Source: Vermiphilus sp.
GTDB lineage: Bacteria; Ratteibacteria; UBA8468; B48-G9; JAFGKM01
Length of the DNA: 5,266 bases
Assembly (NCBI GenBank): GCA_020722825.1
Contig: DYKC01000073.1
Coordinates: 1 to 5,266, forward strand
Direction: 5' to 3'
In this document: positions 1 to 5,266 of the stretch, in pieces
Layout of the letters: each line of letters begins with the position of its first letter
Numbering within the stretch: the first letter of the stretch is position 1
Notes under the pieces: model-generated
What the model saw: only the letters and a program-made list of their open reading frames with translations
What the model was told of the DNA's origin: nothing
Databases searched by the model: none
Program-made: the position numbers and the translations under genes

Positions 1-25
1 ATACGGCTCGGGTAGGCCAGCCGCT

Positions 26-52
26 GAGATTGCTCTTACTCATCGCAATCTC
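26..52. repeat. perfect 8-bp inverted repeat beyond the tRNA
   Basis: GAGATTGC (26-33) and GCAATCTC (45-52) are exact reverse complements with an 11-nt loop. It lies about 40 nt past the tRNA 3' end in the direction of transcription. A second, weaker pair, CGGCT (4-8) and AGCCG (19-23), lies just beyond it. Neither has a following U-tract on the minus strand, so they are not clear terminators. No gene can be supported in the left-edge stretch 1-93. Confidence 0.5.
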
Positions 53-93
53 TGACTTCGCTCCATTCAAATCCCCTTTCAAAGAAGATTAAA

Positions 94-165
94 TAGCGGA
101 GGGGGGATTTGAACCCCCGACATACCGGGTATGAGCCGGCCGCTCTACCACTGAGCTACCCCGCC
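94..165 (-). tRNA. tRNA-Met (anticodon CAU), elongator type
   Basis: Read on the minus strand, a complete 72-nt cloverleaf can be folded by hand. It has a 7-bp acceptor stem starting GGCGGGG with a G1-U72 closing pair, a 4-bp D stem (GCUC/GAGC), a 5-bp anticodon stem with loop CUCAUAC, a 5-nt variable loop and a 5-bp T stem (GGGGG/CCCCC) around UUCAAAU. The anticodon CAU lies at 131-133 and the discriminator base is A. CCA is not encoded, because UUU follows, so a CCA-adding enzyme is needed. The anticodon stem lacks the three consecutive G-C pairs of initiator tRNA, and the 5' half closely resembles bacterial elongator tRNA-Met. A tRNA-Ile2 whose CAU is modified to lysidine cannot be fully excluded. 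The gene lies 89 nt downstream of rdgB on the same strand with no clear promoter of its own, so it may be processed from a read-through transcript. Confidence 0.95.
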
Positions 166-168
166 ATA

Positions 169-196
169 GTAAATATTCAAACATCTGAATATTTAC
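169..196. repeat. perfect 11-bp inverted repeat abutting the tRNA 5' end
   Basis: GTAAATATTCA (169-179) and TGAATATTTAC (186-196) are exact reverse complements separated by 6 nt. On the minus strand this would form a hairpin ending 3 nt before the first base of tRNA-Met. No U-tract follows, so it is not a typical terminator. It could mark the 3' end of the rdgB mRNA, guide precursor cleavage before the tRNA, or be a small repeat-element remnant. Confidence 0.75.
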
Positions 197-201
197 AGAA
201 T

Positions 202-253
202 ATTTGAGAATTGAAATTGGGATTTGATTGCGGTCTATTCTCAATTTTCAAAT
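202..253. repeat. imperfect 17-bp inverted repeat after rdgB
   Basis: The arms 202-218 and 237-253 are reverse complements at 14 of 17 positions, with an 18-nt loop between them. The motif is a T-T-G-A-rich word (ATTTGA.AATTGA). It starts 1 nt after the rdgB stop codon and has no U-tract. It looks like a degenerate dispersed repeat or a 3' mRNA structure. Confidence 0.55.
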
Positions 254-254
254 T

Positions 255-860
255 TCAACTCTGAACATTGTACCTTTTAATCATATACTTCGCAAGTTTT
301 CTAAAGGCGATGGACCTGTGACTGAGATTGTTTTTTTCTGCTGATGAAAGTTCTGCAAAGGTTTTGCCTGTCCCGGGAATTTCAAATACAGGGTCGTATC
401 CAAAACCATTGTTTCCCCTCGGAGTAAATGTTATTAAACCCTTCACAGAACCGATAAAAAGTTTCTCCTCATCCGGAGTTACCAGAGCAACTGCAGTTAT
501 AAACTCTGCACGTCTGTCTCTAATGTTTTCACAATCTGAAAGAAGAGCCAGGAGTTTTTTTATGTTCTTCCGGTCATCGCAGTCAGTTCCGGCAAACCGT
601 GCCGAAAGAACTCCCGGCAAACCATTAAGCCGCTCCACTGAAAGTCCCGAATCTTCTCCGACCACATTCTCATTTTTAACTATACCCTTAAGGTACCTTG
701 CCTTCATAAGTGCATTTTCCTCAAAGGTTTTTCCTTCTTCCTCAGGAAAGACAACACCAGCAGGACATGGAATAACTGATATTCCTGTATCTTTAAGTAT
801 CTCTCTTATCTCGCGAAGTTTATTTTTGTTTTTAGTTGCCAAGTAAAAGTTCAACCTCAT
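255..860 (-). CDS. rdgB: RdgB/HAM1 family XTP/dITP diphosphatase
   Basis: This cytoplasmic house-cleaning enzyme hydrolyses non-canonical purine nucleoside triphosphates (ITP, dITP, XTP) to the monophosphate and pyrophosphate, keeping deaminated bases out of DNA and RNA. The 201-residue product has the usual family length. It shows the N-terminal nucleotide-binding signature LATKNKNK (residues 7-14, the SxxNxxK motif as T9, N11, K14). It also has the acidic metal-binding/catalytic segment GEDSGL (68-73, D70 the likely general base), the LPGVLSARFAG block (81-91), RGNNGFGYDPVF (148-159) and the base-recognition motif SHRSIAF (180-186). No key residue is missing. The start is fixed by the family's N-terminus, which begins only a few residues before the motif. 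AAAGG lies 9 nt upstream (870-874), inside the end of rph. The 29-bp overlap with rph suggests translational coupling. The neighbour pair rph-rdgB is known from many bacteria. Confidence 0.97.
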   Translation of the reverse strand: MRLNFYLATKNKNKLREIREILKDTGISVIPCPAGVVFPEEEGKTFEENALMKARYLKGIVKNENVVGEDSGLSVERLNGLPGVLSARFAGTDCDDRKNIKKLLALLSDCENIRDRRAEFITAVALVTPDEEKLFIGSVKGLITFTPRGNNGFGYDPVFEIPGTGKTFAELSSAEKNNLSHRSIAFRKLAKYMIKRYNVQS

Positions 861-1572
861 CTTTCAAAACCTTTTTTTGTATCTCTATAATCTGTCCAAT
901 CCCTTTCCTTGCAAGTCCTAAAAGTTCCAGAAGTTCCTTTTCTGTGAACGGAGAACCTTCGGCAGTACCCTGTATCTCAACAAATTCTCCTTTGCCTGTC
1001 ATAACCACGTTGAAATCAAGGCTCGCCGCAGAGTCCTCTGAGTAGTCCATGTCAACAACCTTGTTGCCGTAAACGATACCCACACTCACTGCAGCTAAAT
1101 AATCCCTTAAGAGCGGAAGTTTAATAAGTCTCGCTTTTTTCAGTTTTGAAAGCCCTTCAACCAGAGCAATAAACCCACCCGTTACAGCCGCTGCTCTTGT
1201 TCCACCATCTGCCTGAATAACATCACAATCAACCCATATCGTTCTTTCTCCAATTTTTTTTACATCCAGCACCCCTCTTAATGACCTTCCTATCATCCTC
1301 TGTATCTCCTGGCTTCTGCCTGTCAGATTTAAGTTTCGTGGGGTGCGTTTACTTGTAGAAAACGGCAATAGCGAGTATTCCGCCGTCAGCCAGCCACTGT
1401 CAGTATCTTTTAAAAACAACGGAACGCGGTCCTCAATATTTACGGAACACACCACACGGGTATCCCCTACCTCTATCAGGCAGGAGCCCAGGGCATACTT
1501 GAGATAGTTTTTGGTTATCTTTATCTCCCTTATCTCTTCAAAAGACCTGCTGCCTCTGCGTTTTAGTTCCAT
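832..1572 (-). CDS. rph: ribonuclease PH (tRNA nucleotidyltransferase)
   Basis: RNase PH is a phosphate-dependent 3'-5' exoribonuclease that trims 3' extensions of tRNA precursors and other RNAs, working as a hexameric ring. The reading frame continues upstream to 1650, but I place the start at the ATG at 1570-1572. A strong Shine-Dalgarno (GAAAGGAG, 1580-1587) lies 7 nt before it, and the resulting 246 residues match the family length. Family landmarks include YALGSCLIEVGDTRVVCSV (26-44), TAEYSLLP (63-70) and TGRSQEIQRMIGRSLR (84-99), which contains R86. DCDVIQADGGTR (115-126) carries phosphate-binding R126, and DMDYSEDSAASLDFNVV (174-190) carries the likely metal-binding D180 and D186. The N-terminal DGR usual in the family reads GSR here, and the Arg after TAEYxxLP is Phe; both are minor departures. 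A substrate tRNA gene lies downstream in the same orientation. The gene follows lptD after a 120-nt gap in which I see no convincing promoter. Confidence 0.97.
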   Translation of the reverse strand: MELKRRGSRSFEEIREIKITKNYLKYALGSCLIEVGDTRVVCSVNIEDRVPLFLKDTDSGWLTAEYSLLPFSTSKRTPRNLNLTGRSQEIQRMIGRSLRGVLDVKKIGERTIWVDCDVIQADGGTRAAAVTGGFIALVEGLSKLKKARLIKLPLLRDYLAAVSVGIVYGNKVVDMDYSEDSAASLDFNVVMTGKGEFVEIQGTAEGSPFTEKELLELLGLARKGIGQIIEIQKKVLKDEVELLLGN

Positions 1573-1579
1573 TCGTTTT

Positions 1580-1587
1580 CTCCTTTC
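1580..1587 (-). promoter_or_regulatory. Shine-Dalgarno of rph (decides the start)
   Basis: The minus strand reads GAAAGGAG followed by 7 nt and then ATG (1570-1572). This supports the internal ATG over the start 26 codons upstream, whose extra residues do not resemble an RNase PH N-terminus. Confidence 0.85.
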
Positions 1588-1622
1588 ATCCCCACCGTGC
1601 CATGTATACAACCCAGTCATCT

Positions 1623-1644
1623 GCCTCCCCTTAAAGAGGAAGGC
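1623..1644 (-). repeat. hairpin in the rph leader
   Basis: On the minus strand, GCCTTCC (1638-1644) can pair with GGGAGGC (1623-1629), giving a 7-bp stem with one wobble pair and an 8-nt loop; a further wobble would shorten the loop. There is no U-tract after it, so it does not look like an intrinsic terminator. It sits between lptD and rph and may simply be an mRNA processing or stability structure. Confidence 0.4.
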
Positions 1645-1692
1645 AAGCAAGGTATCACTTTATGTTAAATGGTTACAATTCTCTATCTTTCG

Positions 1693-3597
1693 CTACAAAA
1701 AAATCGGGTATGCTATAATGAAAAACGAAAAATCATTTTCATCAACTGTTAGACTGAAGTTCATCTCCCAGCAGTGCAGTTTTTTCCACACCTCAAAACT
1801 CTTTCTGGTAAAACTTCCAGAGTTAATATCATACTGCATTTCCAGTGCATACCGCCAGTTCTGGTTCACTCTATGTTCAAACCGGCCAGCTATACCTGAG
1901 GTATCATCTTCTTCGTTATATCTGTTTCCTATAGAATAATCGTACCTGCCATATTGAAAAACTATGTCATTCACCCCGAACCTGTATCTTTCATCATTTA
2001 TGTCCCACTCGTTTTCACCTTCAACATAAATATGCGGAGTAAGTTGCAGGTCGTATTTTAAAAAACTTCTGTCAAACTCATCCGTGTCAAAAGAATATGC
2101 ATTATCAATGGATATCCTGCCCAGATAACCATCCCTTCCCATAAAAGCCCAGTCAGTCTGTAAATTCAAAAACCTTCCGTCATCCCATTCTTCAATTCTG
2201 TCAAAGGGTTTAATCTCACCGCGCTTATAGTTGATCCCCCGATAAAACAGGGAAACAGCAGGAGTGAAATATCCTGTATATCTCCTAGCAGACTTTTTCA
2301 CGGTTGCAGAAACTTTTGTTCCAACCTCCCTTACCAGATTAAATCTATCTCCATACACATCAGAGTTATAACTGACACCGCCCAGAGACACATAAGGCGC
2401 AAAAGTCAAATAGCCGGCATTCTTCCTGCCTTTGACCGTAAGGATGTCCATCGCTCTGATACAATTCTCTTCTTCCGTGTAAAAGTTTGTCAGGCACAAA
2501 TCATTTTCCAGAAACAGCGGTATCTCCCCCAGTTGAACATATGGCGTATGCAACTGTAGTTCAGGCAGTTTTTCAACCTTTAAAAAATCTTCACTGGCTG
2601 ATTCCCTGAAGTTGAGATTCAAAATGGTGTTTCCAAAATTGTGGGTATAAGAAAAGTAGTTGTAGGTTTTGGACTTTTTTATAAACTCATCATTGAAAAA
2701 GTCATTAAAAAATTTATTGTCGTACATCCACCTCCAGTCCAGAATTACTCTGCCGTTACCCCGGGGTGAACTGTAACTTCTGCCAAATTCTGCAAACCCA
2801 CCAGCCTCAATCCCTCTATCATCCCACCTGTTATGAACAAATCCAGAACTGCTGTACCCTGTTTTATCCGAAAAGGTTTCCAGCCCCAGTCCCCATCCTT
2901 CGCTACCCAGTGAAATTCTTTCCCGAACAACCGCATCAGTTTTTTCTCCGGCTCTGTGGGAAAAGATAAAGTCTATCTTCTCCCCAATCCGCTTGCTATA
3001 ACGCGGACCGACTATGAAAGGGGCCTCTTTCCTTTTTACATCGAGGGTAAACCGCGGCAGATATAAAAGGCTGAATCTCTCGCCAAAAATAAGTTTCATC
3101 CTCTCCGCTTTTATATAATCATCCTGCACATACTCTATCCGTTCTGCAGAAATTCTGTAGTGTGGTTTTTCCAGGTCGCAGGTTGTTATATACCCCCGGT
3201 CAAGAACAACGAGAGATTCTTTTTTTTCAGCCTTATTGGCTTTGCCGTATAAAGGTGGCGAGGAAAAAGATACATTCAGCAAAACCCCTTTCTCCTCATA
3301 GAGATTATATGTAATGCTGTCGGCATTGAAAAGGCCCTGTGGGGTCTGAACAGACAGGGAACCCTCTGCCGTGATATCTCCTGTAATCCTGTTGAACTTT
3401 GCTTTATCACAGGTTATCGTAGTATTTTGAAAAAGGACCTTCACGTTGCCCTGCAGAATAATTTCACCAGGTTCACCATCCCTGTTAAGTTCTATCTTTG
3501 AAATATCTGAACTATAATAGATCGGAAAATCTTCAGATATCCCTGATGAACAGAGTAAAAACAGAACGAAAAGGCCTGTCCTCAAATTCCTCGCCAT
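1693..3597 (-). CDS. lptD: LPS-assembly outer membrane protein LptD (OstA family)
   Basis: LptD is the outer-membrane translocon that receives LPS from the periplasmic LptA bridge and inserts it into the outer leaflet. With the ATG at 3595-3597 the product has 634 residues, shorter than E. coli LptD (784). It starts with a basic n-region and a hydrophobic core (residues 8-16) with a plausible signal-peptidase I site after GIS (19-21). Residues about 35-110 form an OstA-type beta-rich domain (GEIILQGNVKV, ITCDKAKF, GLFNADSITYNL). RGYITTCDLEKPHYRISA (134-151) matches the conserved cysteine segment that ends the periplasmic domain of E. coli LptD. LYLPRFTLDV then leads into a long stretch of alternating aromatic/polar strands typical of a beta-barrel. 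Near the C-terminus a Cys-Trp (609-610) matches the conserved cysteine of the family. A TTG at 3628-3630, 11 codons upstream, is an alternative start; the ATG is preferred because it puts the signal peptide at the N-terminus. It lies 40 nt after the isomerase-family gene. Confidence 0.9.
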   Translation of the reverse strand: MARNLRTGLFVLFLLCSSGISEDFPIYYSSDISKIELNRDGEPGEIILQGNVKVLFQNTTITCDKAKFNRITGDITAEGSLSVQTPQGLFNADSITYNLYEEKGVLLNVSFSSPPLYGKANKAEKKESLVVLDRGYITTCDLEKPHYRISAERIEYVQDDYIKAERMKLIFGERFSLLYLPRFTLDVKRKEAPFIVGPRYSKRIGEKIDFIFSHRAGEKTDAVVRERISLGSEGWGLGLETFSDKTGYSSSGFVHNRWDDRGIEAGGFAEFGRSYSSPRGNGRVILDWRWMYDNKFFNDFFNDEFIKKSKTYNYFSYTHNFGNTILNLNFRESASEDFLKVEKLPELQLHTPYVQLGEIPLFLENDLCLTNFYTEEENCIRAMDILTVKGRKNAGYLTFAPYVSLGGVSYNSDVYGDRFNLVREVGTKVSATVKKSARRYTGYFTPAVSLFYRGINYKRGEIKPFDRIEEWDDGRFLNLQTDWAFMGRDGYLGRISIDNAYSFDTDEFDRSFLKYDLQLTPHIYVEGENEWDINDERYRFGVNDIVFQYGRYDYSIGNRYNEEDDTSGIAGRFEHRVNQNWRYALEMQYDINSGSFTRKSFEVWKKLHCWEMNFSLTVDENDFSFFIIAYPIFL

Positions 3598-3637
3598 ATT
3601 TTCCCACAACGGCTCGCTGGATGAAGACAAAAGAAAA

Positions 3638-5044
3638 TCAGACCTCAGTCACATTGTAGCCGAGATATGTTGTGAAAGCCTCGGAAACTGGTTTTAGAAC
3701 ATGGCCGGGAGCGACATTTGTATGGTGCCGGTGTCCCATATAACCGATAGTCTGTAAAACATCCTGCAGGTCAGAAATCTCCGCTACCCCTGCACACCCG
3801 AAAAAGTCATCGGGTATGGGGTCATCCGTAAACCGCCCTTCTCCCAGATAGAAGTGGAGTTCGCCGTCTACTGTAAGCATATTGCCGAATGTAAAGGGAC
3901 CCGGGGCAATACGTCCTGAGTTACAGCCAAAACCTCGTCCCTTCCCTATGGTTTTTGCAAGTATAGCCTGGTCAGTAATCTTACCCTTGCCTCTCATCAT
4001 ACTTTGCGGAACAGGTCCACAGTGAAAGAGGATGCACTTGTTTTCTTCTTCCCCGTAGTTGTTGTTCCAGTCCAGAGAGGCAGAAACATTGTCCGATGCT
4101 CTGCTGAGAGCAAACATAGTAATGGCACTTCCGATATCAACCTCGCAGGCAGCCGGGATACCTCTGCCGTTCAGTTCTCCCAGTATGACACAGGGAGAAA
4201 TACCCATCTGTTCCTGAATCTCAGGCCAGCAACGGAAGCCGATGGCATCAAGTTCGTACTCTGAAATAATATCGTCAAGAACTACGGCAAGTCTTACAAC
4301 CGTTTCAAAAGACTTTTTGGGAACACCTGTCCAGTCAGAATAGGCACCCAGAACTTTTGCTTTATCCAAAACTTTTCTATCTGACATCTTTACCGCCTTC
4401 ATCTTTGCAAAAACGGAGGAAAGGTCAAAGGTCTCCACCTTGATACCATATTTCTGAAGAGTAATTTCATCTATACGTACAGTTTTAAAAGGCGTTGTAC
4501 GGGCACCTATTGCCCCTACAGTTAATTCTCTCATTCCGTTCACAACTCTACAAATCCTGTCAAAATAGTCAATATTTTCAGCAAAAAGAGGCGATTTGGG
4601 GTGAACTGTATGAGGCTTCAAAGCGGTAAAAGGCACTCCGTACTGACGGAAAACATTCATAATTGAAAATTTGCCGCAGAAAGAATCGCGCCTCGCTTCA
4701 GGTCCCATCTTATCCAGTTCATCAGGGTATGCCTGAATTAAAATAGGTACGCCTGCATCCTTCAATGCCTCCACCGCTCCTGTCTCGTCACCAAAATTAG
4801 GCAGGGAAAGGATGACTCCGCCGAATTTACCCCGGTTCTTCCTGAGAAAATCCGCATATGCCCTGCCTTCTCTTACTGTCTCCACACCTCCAAAACGTGT
4901 GGCTTTTTCGTCAAGCATCAAGGTCTTATATCCCATACCCCTTAGCGATTCTGATAACTCTTTTCTTGCTGTAGCAACAAGATGTGATGGGAAAAATCCT
5001 CTGTTTCCAAAAAATAAAGCAAACGTTGTCTTTTCAATACTCAT
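3638..5044 (-). CDS. L-fucose/L-arabinose isomerase family protein
   Basis: The 468-residue product resembles the broad FucI/AraA-type ketol-isomerase superfamily, whose members interconvert aldose and ketose sugars using a divalent metal, usually Mn2+. Evidence is an N-terminal Rossmann-like half (FALFFGNRGFFPS, GGVILSLPNFGDETGAVEAL at 75-94, PILIQAYPDEL at 100-110). The C-terminal half holds CWPEIQEQMG (272-281), SPCVILGELNGRGIPAACEVDIGSAITM (283-310), ILFHCGPVP (338-346) and a His-rich end YMGHRHHTNVAPGH (435-448). E301 and D303, perhaps with E290 and one of the late histidines, are candidate metal ligands by analogy with E337, D361 and H528 of E. coli FucI; this assignment is inference. 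It is about 120 residues shorter than E. coli FucI. The start is the ATG at 5042-5044 with Shine-Dalgarno GGGAGGTG; the frame also extends to a TTG at 5086 with no such site. The substrate cannot be read from sequence. It is the first gene after the promoter and precedes lptD. Confidence 0.85.
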   Translation of the reverse strand: MSIEKTTFALFFGNRGFFPSHLVATARKELSESLRGMGYKTLMLDEKATRFGGVETVREGRAYADFLRKNRGKFGGVILSLPNFGDETGAVEALKDAGVPILIQAYPDELDKMGPEARRDSFCGKFSIMNVFRQYGVPFTALKPHTVHPKSPLFAENIDYFDRICRVVNGMRELTVGAIGARTTPFKTVRIDEITLQKYGIKVETFDLSSVFAKMKAVKMSDRKVLDKAKVLGAYSDWTGVPKKSFETVVRLAVVLDDIISEYELDAIGFRCWPEIQEQMGISPCVILGELNGRGIPAACEVDIGSAITMFALSRASDNVSASLDWNNNYGEEENKCILFHCGPVPQSMMRGKGKITDQAILAKTIGKGRGFGCNSGRIAPGPFTFGNMLTVDGELHFYLGEGRFTDDPIPDDFFGCAGVAEISDLQDVLQTIGYMGHRHHTNVAPGHVLKPVSEAFTTYLGYNVTEV

Positions 5045-5047
5045 ATG

Positions 5048-5057
5048 CACCTCCCTT
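5048..5057 (-). promoter_or_regulatory. Shine-Dalgarno of the isomerase-family gene
   Basis: The minus strand reads AAGGGAGGTG, with 5 nt between GGAGG and the ATG at 5042-5044. It is the strongest ribosome binding site in the window and selects this ATG over the upstream TTG at 5084-5086. Confidence 0.85.
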
Positions 5058-5065
5058 TTTGTAAC

Positions 5066-5083
5066 GGTGATATTTATATTACC
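5066..5083. repeat. operator-like palindrome in the 5' UTR of the isomerase-family gene
   Basis: GGTGATATTTATATTACC is an 18-bp imperfect palindrome in which 7 of 9 symmetric position pairs are complementary; one mismatch lies in the arm and one at the centre. It lies just downstream of the expected transcription start, between promoter and Shine-Dalgarno, where a repressor would block transcription. On the transcribed strand the arm mismatch would be A-C in RNA, so a DNA-level operator fits better than an RNA hairpin. AT-rich sequence produces such palindromes by chance, so this is only a candidate. Confidence 0.35.
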
Positions 5084-5098
5084 CAAGTTGGACGCTTC

Positions 5099-5127
5099 TT
5101 AATATTAATAAAACCATAAATTGTCAA
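5099..5127 (-). promoter_or_regulatory. sigma70-type promoter of the isomerase-lptD unit
   Basis: On the minus strand there is a perfect -35 TTGACA (5122-5127), a 17-bp spacer and a -10 TATTAA (5099-5104, 4 of 6 matches). Transcription would start near 5090-5092, giving a 5' UTR of about 47 nt. No other good promoter was found between here and the tRNA on this strand, which suggests the downstream genes may depend on it, at least in part. The -10 lies inside the perfect palindrome TTAATATTAA (5099-5108). Confidence 0.7.
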
Positions 5128-5266
5128 TAATTGCAAGCTTTTTGGGAGTTTTGCTATTTTTCTTTTTCTCTCTGTCGGTAAGACTTTCAAACAATTTTAG
5201 CCGCATTTTACCCTGCCTTAAAGTAAGATAACTCCATTACAGACAGAATACTTATTGAGGTATAAT

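Noticed and set aside
26..52. Inverted repeat at the left edge as an intrinsic terminator for the tRNA transcript.
   Set aside because: The stem is not GC-rich at its base and no U-tract follows on the minus strand.
328..846. Long plus-strand ORF opposite rdgB, with similar ones opposite rph, lptD and the isomerase-family gene.
   Set aside because: These are antisense shadows of well-recognised genes, with no ribosome sites or family-like sequence.
1573..1650. 26-residue N-terminal extension of RNase PH.
   Set aside because: The added residues do not match the family, and a strong Shine-Dalgarno marks the ATG at 1570-1572.
3582..3597. LptD N-terminus as a lipoprotein signal (FLLC around residue 16).
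   Set aside because: The residue before Cys is Leu, not Gly/Ala/Ser, so the lipobox is poor. LptD proteins use a normal signal peptide, and a signal-peptidase I site is available after residue 21.
5045..5086. 14-residue N-terminal extension of the isomerase-family protein starting at TTG.
   Set aside because: The TTG has no clear ribosome site, lies only a few nt from the expected transcription start, and the ATG at 5042-5044 has a much better Shine-Dalgarno.
5105..5206. Minus-strand 33-codon ORF (ATG at 5204-5206, AGGCAGGG-like sequence upstream) before the isomerase-family gene.
   Set aside because: It overlaps the promoter spacer and -35 box, is lysine-rich low-complexity sequence in an AT-rich region, and resembles no family I know. 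A leader peptide cannot be claimed because it would begin upstream of the expected transcription start.

Overview
The window holds four protein genes and one tRNA gene, all read from the minus strand. In transcription order, from the right edge to the left, they are: an L-fucose/L-arabinose-isomerase-family protein, LptD (outer-membrane LPS assembly), RNase PH, RdgB/HAM1 (XTP/dITP pyrophosphatase) and an elongator-type tRNA-Met(CAU). LptD implies a Gram-negative (diderm) bacterium with an LPS-like outer layer. The tRNA lacks an encoded CCA end, and the intergenic DNA is much more AT-rich than the genes. I cannot name the phylum from this; an uncultivated diderm lineage would fit, but that is a guess.

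Right part (about 3640-5266): a short AT-rich intergenic region carries a good sigma70-type promoter (perfect TTGACA, 17-bp spacer, TATTAA), a palindrome in the expected 5' UTR, and a strong Shine-Dalgarno in front of the isomerase-family gene. At the extreme right edge a perfect TATAAT on the plus strand may start a divergent gene outside the window. Middle (about 1693-3600): lptD follows the isomerase gene after a 40-nt gap, so the two are probably co-transcribed. A 120-nt gap with a hairpin and a strong Shine-Dalgarno then leads to rph. Left part: rph and rdgB overlap by 29 bp, a tightly coupled RNA-processing/nucleotide-sanitation pair. Between rdgB and the tRNA lie two inverted repeats, and the stretch beyond the tRNA holds further short inverted repeats and no convincing gene.

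No mobile element, CRISPR array, toxin-antitoxin pair or defence system is visible. The genes are mostly housekeeping. The points worth a second look are the sugar-isomerase-family gene at the head of an LptD transcription unit with an operator-like palindrome, the cluster of inverted repeats around the tRNA, the candidate antisense promoter at the lptD 3' end, and the reduced cysteine pattern of LptD.
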